Part shown: positions 1 through 8,513 of the stretch, piece after piece
Layout: the number at the start of each line of letters is the position of its first letter
How positions within the stretch are numbered: position 1 is the stretch's first letter
Assembly (NCBI GenBank): GCA_028281765.1
Contig: JANQJF010000036.1
Location: forward strand, 1 to 64,000
Direction of reading: 5' to 3'
From: Planctomycetota bacterium
GTDB taxonomy: Bacteria > Planctomycetota > UBA1135 > UBA2386
DNA length: 64,000 nucleotides
The notes under the pieces: generated by a model
Seen by the model: only the letters and a program-made list of their open reading frames with translations
Told to the model about the DNA's origin: nothing
Database searches by the model: none
Position numbers and translations under genes: made by a program

Positions 1-97
1 CTTGGGGTGAATGTCGTCCGAGCATGGCCTCCCTAACGCGACCACATTCTCTCAGCGCGTTACGGGGCCGAACAGCGACTTCTCGGCCGAGCTTCTA

Positions 98-115
98 GAG
101 CCCGCATCCGGGCTC
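98..115 (-). terminator. Hairpin just past the stop of the first lipoprotein gene
   Basis: GAGCCCG (98-104) and CGGGCTC (109-115) form a perfect 7-bp stem with a CATC loop. It lies 3 nt beyond the TAG stop (119-121) of the minus-strand gene. There is no T tract, so termination is inferred from position and stem strength. Nothing else is recognisable in bases 1-118. Confidence 0.5.
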
Positions 116-118
116 GGC

Positions 119-823
119 CTACGGCAGGCTGAGCCAGCCCGGCAGGCGCGCGAGCACGCGCTCGCGCACCGCTGCGTGTGCACCGGCGTCCGAGTCGTCG
201 GACAGGCCGCGGCGCACCGCCACGCCGAAGTAGCGCGTCTGCTCCCAGACGCCCGTCTCGTCGTGTAGCGGGTTGGTCCGCAGATCCACTTGGATCAGGA
301 CTTCTCCGTCCGGCATCGCGGGATCCGGCGGGGGCGGTGGCTCGTCGCCCGCGTTGAATTCGAACGCGTTGCGCAGCTCGGTCAGGCCGACCTCGTTCGT
401 GTGATGGCGTAGCGTCACGCGGAATGCCCAAACGTCGGTGGCCCGCTCGGGGTGGAGCGGCGCGGTCACGGCGTCGATGCGCGCCGACGTGCGGTAGTCT
501 TCCGGCGCCAGCTGTTCGATCAGGAACTCGAACTGCGGCGTCTGGTCGGGATCCTCGACGATTCGTAGCCGATCCGCCGAAGCCTTGACGAAGTCCTCCG
601 TGAGCTCCTCGAGGAACTCCTCGTCGTCGAGAATCGGAGAGTCGATCGTGAGGACGAACCCGTCGCGCACGTGACGGGCGTCGTCCGGCGGCGGCAGATC
701 GTGACGGTTGGAGAAGCCGGAGCCGATCGGCCGGAACTTCGCGGTCGACTCGCAGCTGCTCGCGATCGCGAGGATTCCCAGCGCGAGGGTGGCAGACCAG
801 TATTGGCGGCGGCAGAACGTCAT
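119..823 (-). CDS. Predicted lipoprotein of unknown function
   Basis: 234 aa from the ATG at 823. I chose this start because it places a signal peptide (CRRQYW followed by a hydrophobic stretch) directly before a lipobox, ASS-C with Cys24; the open frame continues upstream to 994 but adds only Arg/Pro-rich residues. The mature part is acidic and contains a PPPPP run near the middle. A hairpin follows the stop codon. I recognise no domain. Envelope attachment by a lipidated Cys is a prediction from the lipobox. Confidence 0.7.
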   Translation of the reverse strand: MTFCRRQYWSATLALGILAIASSCESTAKFRPIGSGFSNRHDLPPPDDARHVRDGFVLTIDSPILDDEEFLEELTEDFVKASADRLRIVEDPDQTPQFEFLIEQLAPEDYRTSARIDAVTAPLHPERATDVWAFRVTLRHHTNEVGLTELRNAFEFNAGDEPPPPPDPAMPDGEVLIQVDLRTNPLHDETGVWEQTRYFGVAVRRGLSDDSDAGAHAAVRERVLARLPGWLSLP

Positions 824-1105
824 TGTCGTGTGGCGTCGCGCAGCAGCGCGGAGCGGGACCGTACACGATCTACACGGCCGTCGCGACGGTGTCGTATCCG
901 TCATCGAGTGATCGCACGATGAGAAAACCGGGGGGCTGCGCCGGGCGGGTGGCACGCCGATGCCGCGATGCCACCGCGAACTCGGGGTGTCCAATTCGGC
1001 GACACCCGTCGCAACTGAGGGTTGTGCTTCATACGCGCTGTACGGCGCGTCGATGAGTGACTGGGCAGAGGACGTAAGTCCCTAGTCAGCGCGGAGACAC
1101 AACTG
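824..1105. other. Divergent intergenic region
   Basis: 282 bp between the minus-strand lipoprotein gene and the plus-strand protease gene. It must hold both promoters, but I see no convincing -35/-10 pair. An inverted repeat ACGCGC (1033-1038) / GCGCGT (1045-1050) lies about 55 bp before the protease start and could be an operator. A GGAG near 1090 serves as Shine-Dalgarno for the ATG at 1106. Confidence 0.4.
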
Positions 1106-2269
1106 ATGAAGCGCACGTTGTTCGAAGTCCTCGTTGGCCTCGCGGTCATCGTGGTGATGGTTTCGTTTCATTCGCAGATCGATCGTCTGCGGAATGACAA
1201 CGATGAGATCGTGCGTCTGCAGCGACTCGTCGAAGACACCGTCGCCAAGGCGGGTTCCAAGTCGGAGATCGCCAACTCGCGCGTGCAGATCCTGAATCAG
1301 GTCACCGCGAAGCTCGAAGCGTTGCAGACGCAACTGGCGGACGCGCAGCGCGACGCCAAGAACGCCGCCTATCTCAAGGACGAGATCGTCGCGACGCGAC
1401 AAGAGGCGTCCTTGCTGCGTGCGGAACTGACGCGTGACGTGCAGCGCACCAAGCAGCTCGTCGACACCTACCAGACCGAGCTGCGGCGCGAGGCGGAGAA
1501 CACGCGTTCTTCGATCGATGCGGCCCGCCAGCGGGTGGATGAACTCGCCGGAGTGGTGCGTCCGGACCACAAGGTCTTGTATGACGAACTGCTCGCGCCG
1601 ACCGTGCAGCTGAACGGTGACGACACCGTCGGTTCTGGCACGCTGATTCGGTCTTCTCGTGATGCGCGCACCGGCAAGGTGAAGAACTACGTCATCACGT
1701 CGTACCACGTCGTGCGCAACATCATGGCCGACACGCCGCGTTCTCGGACGGACGGCATCGAGGTCACGATCTACGTCGGCGATCGTCGGGAGACGCTGCG
1801 CGGCAAGATGATCAGCCATGATGCCGGCATCGATGCGGCGATGCTCGAGCTCGAGGGCAAGGTCCAGTTCGACAACGTCGCGCGCGTTCTGCCGCGCGAT
1901 CGCGTCGCGCAAGTCGACGTCTGGGACTCGGTCTACGCGCTCGGTTGCCCGCTCGGGAACGACCCGATCCCGACGACCGGCGAGCTCAGTAGCAAGCACA
2001 ACGTGCTCAACGGCTCGAACTACTGGATGATCAACGCCCCGACGTATTACGGCAACAGCGGCGGCGGCGTGTATCTCGCGGACGGGCACTACCTGATCGG
2101 CGTGTTCTCGAAGATCTACACCCACGGCAAGGGCAACCCCGTCGTCGTGCCGCACATGGGTCTCTGCACCCCGATCACGCTGATCTACGACTGGCTCGAT
2201 CGGGAAAATCTCGGGCATGTGATCCCGCAGCATTCTTCCCTGGCGGTCGCCGCGAAGCCGGGCAAGTAG
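1106..2269 (+). CDS. Membrane-anchored trypsin-like serine protease
   Basis: 387 aa. One N-terminal membrane segment (residues about 5-22) is followed by a long coiled coil (about 25-150) and then a chymotrypsin-fold protease domain. The triad is visible as His201 (SYHVV), Asp243 (GIDAAML) and Ser318 (GNSGGG). The order matches HtrA/Deg-type proteases, but there is no PDZ domain. The protein probably sits in the cytoplasmic membrane with the protease in the periplasm, held at a distance by the coiled coil. Its substrate is unknown. It lies 24 bp before an FG-GAP gene that seems to have its own promoter. Confidence 0.85.
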   Translation: MKRTLFEVLVGLAVIVVMVSFHSQIDRLRNDNDEIVRLQRLVEDTVAKAGSKSEIANSRVQILNQVTAKLEALQTQLADAQRDAKNAAYLKDEIVATRQEASLLRAELTRDVQRTKQLVDTYQTELRREAENTRSSIDAARQRVDELAGVVRPDHKVLYDELLAPTVQLNGDDTVGSGTLIRSSRDARTGKVKNYVITSYHVVRNIMADTPRSRTDGIEVTIYVGDRRETLRGKMISHDAGIDAAMLELEGKVQFDNVARVLPRDRVAQVDVWDSVYALGCPLGNDPIPTTGELSSKHNVLNGSNYWMINAPTYYGNSGGGVYLADGHYLIGVFSKIYTHGKGNPVVVPHMGLCTPITLIYDWLDRENLGHVIPQHSSLAVAAKPGK

Positions 2270-2281
2270 GCCGGTTCTCGC

Positions 2282-2287
2282 TACAAT
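2282..2287 (+). promoter_or_regulatory. TACAAT -10 box, leaderless start
   Basis: TACAAT is followed by exactly 6 nt (CGGCGC) and the GTG start at 2294, with no Shine-Dalgarno sequence. The same spacing recurs before 4222, 31908 and 35323. No good -35 is visible. Transcription would begin at or next to the start codon. Confidence 0.55.
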
Positions 2288-2293
2288 CGGCGC

Positions 2294-4192
2294 GTGAAGG
2301 ATTCTCGCCTCCATGCGCCTCTTCTCGCGGTGGCTCTGACCGCCGCCCTGCCTGCTCAGGCCATTCGGTTCCAAGAGCAGACCGCCGCTGCCGGCATCAC
2401 CTGGGTGCAGATCGACCCGGGGATCATCATGGGGGGCGGCGGCGCGTTCCTCGACTACGATGGGGACGGCTGGCAGGACATCCTGCTCGTCGGTGGGCGC
2501 ACGCAGCCCGAGCTCTACCGCAACGTCGGGGGCACGCAGTTCGTTCTGCAGCCCCAGGCCGCCTTCCCGCTACCGGTGCACCCGGTGCTCGACATGTGCG
2601 TGTCGGTCGCGGACTTCGACAACGACGGGGATCCCGACGTGTTCTTGGGGTCGTGGGGGCCGAACCATCTCTACCGCAACGATGGCGGCGGGATCTTCAC
2701 GGACATCACTCCGCCCGGGATCGCCGGGATCGTCGAGTGGACGACGTCCGGTGCCTGGGGCGACTACGACGGGGACGGCAATCTCGACCTGTACATCGGC
2801 AACTACGTGATGCCGCCGTTCATGTTTCCGAACCATACACCGACCCCGAACAAGCTGTTCCGAGGGCACGGCAACGGGACGTTCACGGACGTGACGACGC
2901 CGGTCGTCGCCGCCGCTGGCACGACGCTGGCTACGGCGTGGTCGGACTACGATGGGGACGGCGATATCGACCTGTTCGTCGGGAACGACTTCGGTGAGTT
3001 CGTCGAGCCCAACCGATTGTTGCGCAACGACGGCCCCGGGCCGGGTGGCACGTGGGACTTCACCGACGTGTCGGTGGCGATGGGGGCGGACGCCGGCATC
3101 TACTGCATGGGCATCGCGGCGGGCGACATCGACCGCGACCTGGACCTCGACTACTACTTCACGAACATCGGCACGAACGTGATGCTCCGCAACGACAGGG
3201 GCGGCTTCACGGACGTGACGTTCGCGACGGGCACGGACGCGACGCAGGACCCGGTCGCGCCGAAGCTGTTCGCCACGAGCTGGGGGATCGGGTTCTTCGA
3301 CTTCGATCAGGACAGCTGGCTCGACCTCTACGTGTCGAATGGCCACATCCCGGCCGCGGCGTCGATCGCGAACGGCACGACGACCCCGAACATGCTCTTC
3401 CGCAACGACGGTGGCGGCACGACCTTCACCGAAGTTGCGACGAGCGCGGCCGCCGATGATCGTGGCAAGGGACGTGGCGTCGCGTTCGGCGACTACGACA
3501 ACGACGGTGACATCGACGTCCTGCAGGTAAACGTGCAGGCGGCGCCGGTGTTGCTCCAGAACATCACGGTCAATCCGGGGAACTGGGCGCGCGTCGAACT
3601 CGAAGGTGTGATGAGCAACCGAGACGCGCTCGGCGCACGGCTCGAAGCGACCCTCTCGGATCATGTGCAGCTACGGGAAGTCGCTCGCAACTTCTCGTAT
3701 GAGTCGTCGTCGGAGCAGGCGACACACTTCGGCCTCGGCGCGAACACGATCATTCGGGAGCTCGCGGTGCGTTGGCCGTCGGGAATCGAGCAGCAGGTCT
3801 ACGACCTGCCGGCCAACGTCGAATACGCGCTCCTCGAGCCGCGCGTGACCGTGGACGTGGACATTCAAATGATGGGGCCGCCCTCCGCGCCGATGCTGCA
3901 CGCGACCGCGATGTTCACGAACCACACGGGCCAGCCGATCACGATCTTCGAACAGGTCGAGCTCCGGTTCGCACACAACCCGCCCGTGCCCGCCGGGCCG
4001 CCTGGCACGCCGTTGTGGATCGGGCCGAGCGGAAACCGCACGATTCCCGCAAGCGGTGTCGATACCGCGGTCTTCACGATGGCGATGCCGCTGTCGCTGG
4101 TCGCGCCGACGCCGATCGTCGACCTGGTCTGGCGGGCGATCGAGGGCACGACTCAATACGACGATGCGAAAGTCGGCGTCCGCCGGCGGTAG
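2294..4192 (+). CDS. Secreted FG-GAP/VCBS repeat protein with ASPIC-UnbV domain (copy 1)
   Basis: 632 aa, GTG start. A signal peptide ends near PAQA. Seven calcium-binding DxDxDG-type motifs (for example DYDGDGWQD, DFDNDGDPD, DYDNDGDID) define a beta-propeller over about residues 45-420. An ASPIC/UnbV domain follows (about 434-515, with SNRDALGAR, HFGLG and WPSG). The last 110 or so residues form a beta-rich tail that matches the neighbouring paralogue but no domain I know. Such proteins are exported and thought to bind ligands or surfaces; no enzymatic role can be assigned. The paralogue follows after 29 bp with its own promoter-like box. Confidence 0.88.
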   Translation: MKDSRLHAPLLAVALTAALPAQAIRFQEQTAAAGITWVQIDPGIIMGGGGAFLDYDGDGWQDILLVGGRTQPELYRNVGGTQFVLQPQAAFPLPVHPVLDMCVSVADFDNDGDPDVFLGSWGPNHLYRNDGGGIFTDITPPGIAGIVEWTTSGAWGDYDGDGNLDLYIGNYVMPPFMFPNHTPTPNKLFRGHGNGTFTDVTTPVVAAAGTTLATAWSDYDGDGDIDLFVGNDFGEFVEPNRLLRNDGPGPGGTWDFTDVSVAMGADAGIYCMGIAAGDIDRDLDLDYYFTNIGTNVMLRNDRGGFTDVTFATGTDATQDPVAPKLFATSWGIGFFDFDQDSWLDLYVSNGHIPAAASIANGTTTPNMLFRNDGGGTTFTEVATSAAADDRGKGRGVAFGDYDNDGDIDVLQVNVQAAPVLLQNITVNPGNWARVELEGVMSNRDALGARLEATLSDHVQLREVARNFSYESSSEQATHFGLGANTIIRELAVRWPSGIEQQVYDLPANVEYALLEPRVTVDVDIQMMGPPSAPMLHATAMFTNHTGQPITIFEQVELRFAHNPPVPAGPPGTPLWIGPSGNRTIPASGVDTAVFTMAMPLSLVAPTPIVDLVWRAIEGTTQYDDAKVGVRRR

Positions 4193-4209
4193 CGGGCCCG
4201 GCCTCGGCA

Positions 4210-4215
4210 TAGAAT
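4210..4215 (+). promoter_or_regulatory. TAGAAT -10 box, leaderless start
   Basis: TAGAAT, then 6 nt (GCCGGG), then the GTG at 4222. Spacing and lack of a Shine-Dalgarno are identical to the upstream paralogue, so the promoter seems to have been duplicated with the gene or kept by selection. Confidence 0.55.
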
Positions 4216-4221
4216 GCCGGG

Positions 4222-6129
4222 GTGAAGCCGCTCCGCTCGTTCGCGCTTACGCTCGCCCTCCCGCTCCTCGCCACGGCCCAGAACCCGATCACGTTCCAGG
4301 ACGTGACGAACGCTGTTGGGATCACGTGGCAGCAGTCCGATAACGGCATCCGCATGGGTGCCGGCGGCGCATTCCTCGACTACGACGGGGACGGCTGGCA
4401 GGACATCATCCTCGTCGGTGGTGCGGTGGCGCCCGCGCTCTATCGCAACGTCGGGGGCACGGGATTCGTGCTCGAGACGCAGGCCAACTTCGTCCACGGC
4501 ACCGCCGCGCAGCAGCACATGTGCGTGGCGGTGGGCGACGTCGACAACGACGGGGATCCCGATGTCTTCCTCGGTGTCTGGGGACCGAACGAGCTCTATC
4601 GCAATGATGGGGGTGGCGTGTTCACTCGAATCACGACGCCGCAGATCGCCGGGACGACCGAGTGGACGACCGCGGCCGCGTTCGGCGACTACAACAACGA
4701 CGGCAACATCGACCTGTACCTCGGCAACTACGTCGCGCCGCCGTTCAGCTTTCCGAACCACACGCCGACTCCGAACAAGCTCCTGCGTGGCGCCGGTACC
4801 GGTAGCTTCGCCGACGTCTCGACACCCGTCGTGACTGGCGGTGGCACGGCGCTGGCCGTCACGTGGTCGGACTACGACGACGACGGCGACGTGGACCTGT
4901 TCGTCGGCAACGACTTCGGCGAGTTCGTTGAGCCGAACCGACTGCTGCGCAACGACGGTCCGGGAGCCGGCCATACGTGGTCGTTCACGGACGTGTCGGC
5001 CGAGACCGGGGCTGACATCGGGATCTACTGCATGGGCATCGCGGCCGGCGACATCGATCGTGATCGTGATCTCGACTACTACTTCACGAACCTCGGCACG
5101 AACTCGCTCCTGCTCTCCGAGAACGGCTCGTTCACCGACATCGCGATCGCGAGCGGCGTCGATGCGACCCACGACCCGGTGGCTCCGGATCTGTTCGCCA
5201 CGAGCTGGAGCGTCGGATTCGTCGACTTCGACCACGACAGCTGGCTCGACATCTACGTGTCGAACGGGCATGTCCCGGCGGCGCAATCGCTCGCGAATGG
5301 CCTCATGACGCCCAACATGGTGTTCCAAAACGACGGAACGGACGGGACGACGTTCACGGACGTGAGCACCGCGGCGGGGCCCGGCGTTCTGGACGGCAGC
5401 ATGGGGCGTGGGTGTGCGTTCGCGGACTTCGACAACGACGGCGACATCGACGTTCTCCAGGTCAGCTGCCAAGCGACTCCGGTCCTGCTCCGCAACACGA
5501 CCGTGAGCAACGGGAGCTGGCTGCGCGCGCGGCTCGGGGGGCGCCTCAGCGATCGTGACGGCCTCGGATCCCGCGTCGAGGCGACGGTGGCGGATCACGT
5601 CGCCGTGCGCGAGGTGTCGCGCAACTACGGGTATCAGTCGTCCTCCGAGCCGGACGTTCACTTCGGTCTCGGAGCGCACGCGCTGGTTCGCAAGTTCGAG
5701 GTGCGCTGGCCGTCCGGTGTATGGCAGCAGCTCTACGATCTCCCCGTCGATACCGAGCTGGCGGTCGTCGAGCCGCTGGTCACGGTCGATGCGAACCTTC
5801 AGATTCTGGCCCCGACTTCGCCCTCGCCGATCGTGAAGGTCATCGCGACGCTGCAGAACCACGACGACTCGCCGGTGACGGTGTACGACCAGCCGCAGCT
5901 CCGATTCGCGCACGATTCGCCCGTCGCTGTGGGCGTGCCCGGAAACGCGTTCTGGGCCGGGAGCATGTCACAGCGGACGATCCCCGCGAACGGGGTCGAG
6001 ATCGTCGAGCTGACTCTGTCGGTGCCCCCGGCGGCCCTGACGCCAGAGCCGATCATCGACGTCGTGTGGCGCGTCGCCGATACGCTGGCGAGCCTCGACG
6101 AGACGAAGGTCGGGATCTACCTGCGCTGA
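4222..6129 (+). CDS. Secreted FG-GAP/VCBS repeat protein with ASPIC-UnbV domain (copy 2)
   Basis: 635 aa, GTG start, signal peptide ending near ATAQ. It has the same architecture as the preceding gene: seven Asp-rich calcium motifs (DYDGDGWQD, DVDNDGDPD, DYDDDGDVD, DFDNDGDID and others), an ASPIC/UnbV domain (SDRDGLGSR, HFGLG, WPSG) and the same C-terminal beta-rich tail. The two proteins align over their full length, so this is a tandem duplication. The stop codon lies inside an inverted repeat shared with the convergent gene. Confidence 0.88.
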   Translation: MKPLRSFALTLALPLLATAQNPITFQDVTNAVGITWQQSDNGIRMGAGGAFLDYDGDGWQDIILVGGAVAPALYRNVGGTGFVLETQANFVHGTAAQQHMCVAVGDVDNDGDPDVFLGVWGPNELYRNDGGGVFTRITTPQIAGTTEWTTAAAFGDYNNDGNIDLYLGNYVAPPFSFPNHTPTPNKLLRGAGTGSFADVSTPVVTGGGTALAVTWSDYDDDGDVDLFVGNDFGEFVEPNRLLRNDGPGAGHTWSFTDVSAETGADIGIYCMGIAAGDIDRDRDLDYYFTNLGTNSLLLSENGSFTDIAIASGVDATHDPVAPDLFATSWSVGFVDFDHDSWLDIYVSNGHVPAAQSLANGLMTPNMVFQNDGTDGTTFTDVSTAAGPGVLDGSMGRGCAFADFDNDGDIDVLQVSCQATPVLLRNTTVSNGSWLRARLGGRLSDRDGLGSRVEATVADHVAVREVSRNYGYQSSSEPDVHFGLGAHALVRKFEVRWPSGVWQQLYDLPVDTELAVVEPLVTVDANLQILAPTSPSPIVKVIATLQNHDDSPVTVYDQPQLRFAHDSPVAVGVPGNAFWAGSMSQRTIPANGVEIVELTLSVPPAALTPEPIIDVVWRVADTLASLDETKVGIYLR

Positions 6130-6145
6130 TCGACGCGATCAGCGC
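6123..6145. terminator. Perfect palindrome containing both convergent stop codons
   Basis: GCGCTGATCG (6123-6132), loop ACG, CGATCAGCGC (6136-6145): a perfect 10-bp stem. The TGA of the plus-strand gene (6127-6129) and the TGA of the minus-strand gene (6139-6141) both lie in the stem. It probably terminates transcription in both directions. Confidence 0.65.
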
Positions 6146-7176
6146 CGACGTCGCCGTCGGCCTTGGTCGCGTTCGACCTGCGGTGCGGCGGGCCAGACCG
6201 GCTTCGACACGACGCGCAGCTTCGGATTCCGCTGCTCGAGCTCCGCGAGTCCGCGGGCGGTGATCTTGGTCTGCCAGACGTAGAGCGTCTCGAGCGACGG
6301 AAGTTGTGCGACCGTCGCGAGCGCTTCGTCGGTGACATCGGTGCCGTAGAGGTTCAGCGAACGGAGTTCGCGCAGGCGCTTGAGATGCTGGATGCCTCGG
6401 TCCGTGATGCCGGTCTCGTGCAGGTCGAGCCGCGTGAGTCGAGGCATCTTCGTGAGCGCCGCCAGTCCCTTGTCCGTCACCGCGGTGCGCGCGAGGTTGA
6501 GCTGGGTGACGTTGCCTGCCACCGTCTTGAGCTTGGCGAGTCGTTTGTCGTCGGTTTGCTGTTCGCTCGCGCGGAACTCGACCCGCAGCAGCTTGCTGCG
6601 TGGGGCGATGGCGGTGATCTGCGCGGAGTCTCCGGCGGCCTTCGTGATCGCACGCGGCGAGAGCTTGGGTGCGCTCGACTCCAGCTTCTGTACGAGCGAG
6701 TGATAGGGCGACTGCAGCTTGGGAATCGTCGGTCGACTCGCGGCTTTCGGCGCACCCTTCGGCACGGCGGCGCCGGTCCAGCTGCCGAAGCTCGCGCCTT
6801 CTTCGATCCAGCGCTTCAGCGTGTCGCGTTCGTCCGCGGTCAGATGCTCGCCCTTCGACGGCATGAAGTCCGGGTCGTCCTCCGGCAGCGCGACGCGGCG
6901 ATAGATTCCGCTCTCTTCGAGTTCTCCGGCCACGACGGCGTCTTCGCCGTCGCCGCCTCGAAGGATCCAATCCTTGCCGTCGAGGCGGAGGCCGCCCTTG
7001 GGCTCCTTGAGTTTGCCCTTGGCGTCGCGCTTCGGCTCGCCGTGGCACGAGAAGCACTTGGACTCGAGGAATGGCAGGACGTCGCTCGCGAAGTCGACTT
7101 TGCCCTGAGCGCTTGTGGCGGGGGCCTGCGCGCACAAAGTGGATGCCGTGAGCGCCACGGCTGCGAAGACGCGCAT
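6139..7176 (-). CDS. Planctomycete-type cytochrome c with leucine-rich repeats
   Basis: 345 aa. The ATG at 7176 overlaps the stop of the DUF1501 gene by 1 nt, which fixes the start. A signal peptide (about 1-17) leads into a single-heme domain with CFSCH at residues 41-45 and the family features GGLRLD and a later FMPSKGEHLT segment. The C-terminal half has four or five leucine-rich repeats of the LNL-x-T-x-V/I-T-D-x-G-L type, then a basic tail of six Arg. Probably periplasmic. It is the last gene of an ECF-sigma operon. Partner unknown; DUF1501 and DUF1549 neighbours are usual for this family. Confidence 0.85.
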   Translation of the reverse strand: MRVFAAVALTASTLCAQAPATSAQGKVDFASDVLPFLESKCFSCHGEPKRDAKGKLKEPKGGLRLDGKDWILRGGDGEDAVVAGELEESGIYRRVALPEDDPDFMPSKGEHLTADERDTLKRWIEEGASFGSWTGAAVPKGAPKAASRPTIPKLQSPYHSLVQKLESSAPKLSPRAITKAAGDSAQITAIAPRSKLLRVEFRASEQQTDDKRLAKLKTVAGNVTQLNLARTAVTDKGLAALTKMPRLTRLDLHETGITDRGIQHLKRLRELRSLNLYGTDVTDEALATVAQLPSLETLYVWQTKITARGLAELEQRNPKLRVVSKPVWPAAPQVERDQGRRRRRR

Positions 7177-8501
7177 CACGCGAACACCTGCGTCACGGGT
7201 TGGCCCTTGTGCGCGACCGTGAACGGGCGCCGCGACGGCGACGTCACGATGTGCTCGACCGGGAGGCCGAGCGCGTAGGCGATCGTCGCGTTGAAGTCGG
7301 GCACCGTGGTCTTGTTCTCGGCGATCTCCGTCCCGTTCTCGTTGGTTTCGCCCCACGTGATGCCGCCGCGGATACCGCCGCCGGCGAGCCACGTCGTGAA
7401 TGCCTTCGGGAAGTGGTTTCGGCCGTTCCGCCCCTCGACGATCGTCGGCGTGCGGCCGAACTCGGTCGCGAACACGACGAGGGTCTCGTCGAGCATGCCG
7501 CGGACCTCGAGATCCGTCAGCAGTGACGCGAGCGCGCGATCGAGCGGCGGGCACTTGTCCTCCATCGCGTCGAAGTTCTGGTCGTGTGTGTCCCAGCCAC
7601 CGCTGACGACCTCGACGAAGCGCACGCCGTGCTCGACGAGTCGGCGTGCGAGCAGGCAGCCCTGCCCGAACTTGTCCATGCCGTAGGCTTCTCGGATCTC
7701 ATCGGGTTCGCTCGTGACGTCGAACGCCGCGAGTTCACTCGAGCCCATCAGCTTGATCGCCTGGTCGTACATGTCGCTGTAGGCGCGCACGTGCTTGTGC
7801 TGCACGCGGCCTTCGAACGCGGAGTTGATCTTCGCGAGTCGCTCCATGCGTCGGCGCTGCGTATCGGCCGACACGTGCTTCGGGCGGCGGCTGTTCTGGA
7901 GCCCGGCCTCGGGATCGCCGATCGGCAGCGGGCCGTGCGTCGACTCGAAAAAGCCGGCGCTCGCGGTGTACTGACCGCCACCGATTTGCACGTGGCCCGG
8001 CAGCGCCGGGTTGTCGCGACCTTGCATGTAGTCGAGCCACGATCCGAGAGTCGGGTGCTTGATCGTGCCCCGTAGCTCGTAACTCGTATGCATGAAGTAG
8101 CGGCCTTGGGCGTGTGCGCCCTGGGTCGACGACATCCCGCGGAACAGGCACACCTTGTCCATCTGGCGGGCCATGTTCGGGAAGTGCGACGAGATGCGGA
8201 CGTCTTTGTCCGCGTTGGTCGCCATCGACTCGGTCGGACCCTGAGTCTCCGCACCGGGCTTCGGATCGAACGTGTCGAGCTGGGAGATCCCGCCGCTCAT
8301 GTAGAGGTAGATTACGTTGCGAGCCGTCGCCGGCTTCCGCGGGACCACGGGCTTCTTCGGATCTTGGAGCAAGGAGCGCGCGGCTACGGCGCCTTGGATC
8401 ATCGGTAGGGTGCTGACGCCGAGGAGGCCGCCGGCGGCGCCGCGCACGAACGCGCGGCGGGTGAAGTCGTCACTACGGTCGAGCAGGTGTTTGATGCGCA
8501 T
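7176..8501 (-). CDS. DUF1501 protein, Tat-exported
   Basis: 441 aa. The N-terminus carries a twin-arginine signal (TRRAFVRG then a hydrophobic stretch), so it is exported folded. The body fits the sulfatase/alkaline-phosphatase-like DUF1501 family, with GGWDTHDQNFD, a LDETLVVFATEFGRTP segment and a late GGGIRGG. It follows the DUF1549/DUF1553 gene after 12 bp and overlaps the cytochrome gene by 1 nt. This pairing is a hallmark of planctomycetes. The function of the family is unproven; it is thought to work with the DUF1549 partner on sulfated or complex polysaccharides, which is inference. Confidence 0.9.
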   Translation of the reverse strand: MRIKHLLDRSDDFTRRAFVRGAAGGLLGVSTLPMIQGAVAARSLLQDPKKPVVPRKPATARNVIYLYMSGGISQLDTFDPKPGAETQGPTESMATNADKDVRISSHFPNMARQMDKVCLFRGMSSTQGAHAQGRYFMHTSYELRGTIKHPTLGSWLDYMQGRDNPALPGHVQIGGGQYTASAGFFESTHGPLPIGDPEAGLQNSRRPKHVSADTQRRRMERLAKINSAFEGRVQHKHVRAYSDMYDQAIKLMGSSELAAFDVTSEPDEIREAYGMDKFGQGCLLARRLVEHGVRFVEVVSGGWDTHDQNFDAMEDKCPPLDRALASLLTDLEVRGMLDETLVVFATEFGRTPTIVEGRNGRNHFPKAFTTWLAGGGIRGGITWGETNENGTEIAENKTTVPDFNATIAYALGLPVEHIVTSPSRRPFTVAHKGQPVTQVFA

Positions 8502-8513
8502 CGGTCTGCCTCC

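Noticed and set aside
11..268. An 85-codon plus-strand frame at the window start
   Set aside because: Antisense to the lipoprotein, crosses its terminator, and has no signal or Shine-Dalgarno.
4153..5913. A 586-codon minus-strand frame
   Set aside because: Antisense to the second FG-GAP gene; arises from the repeated Asp/Gly codons.
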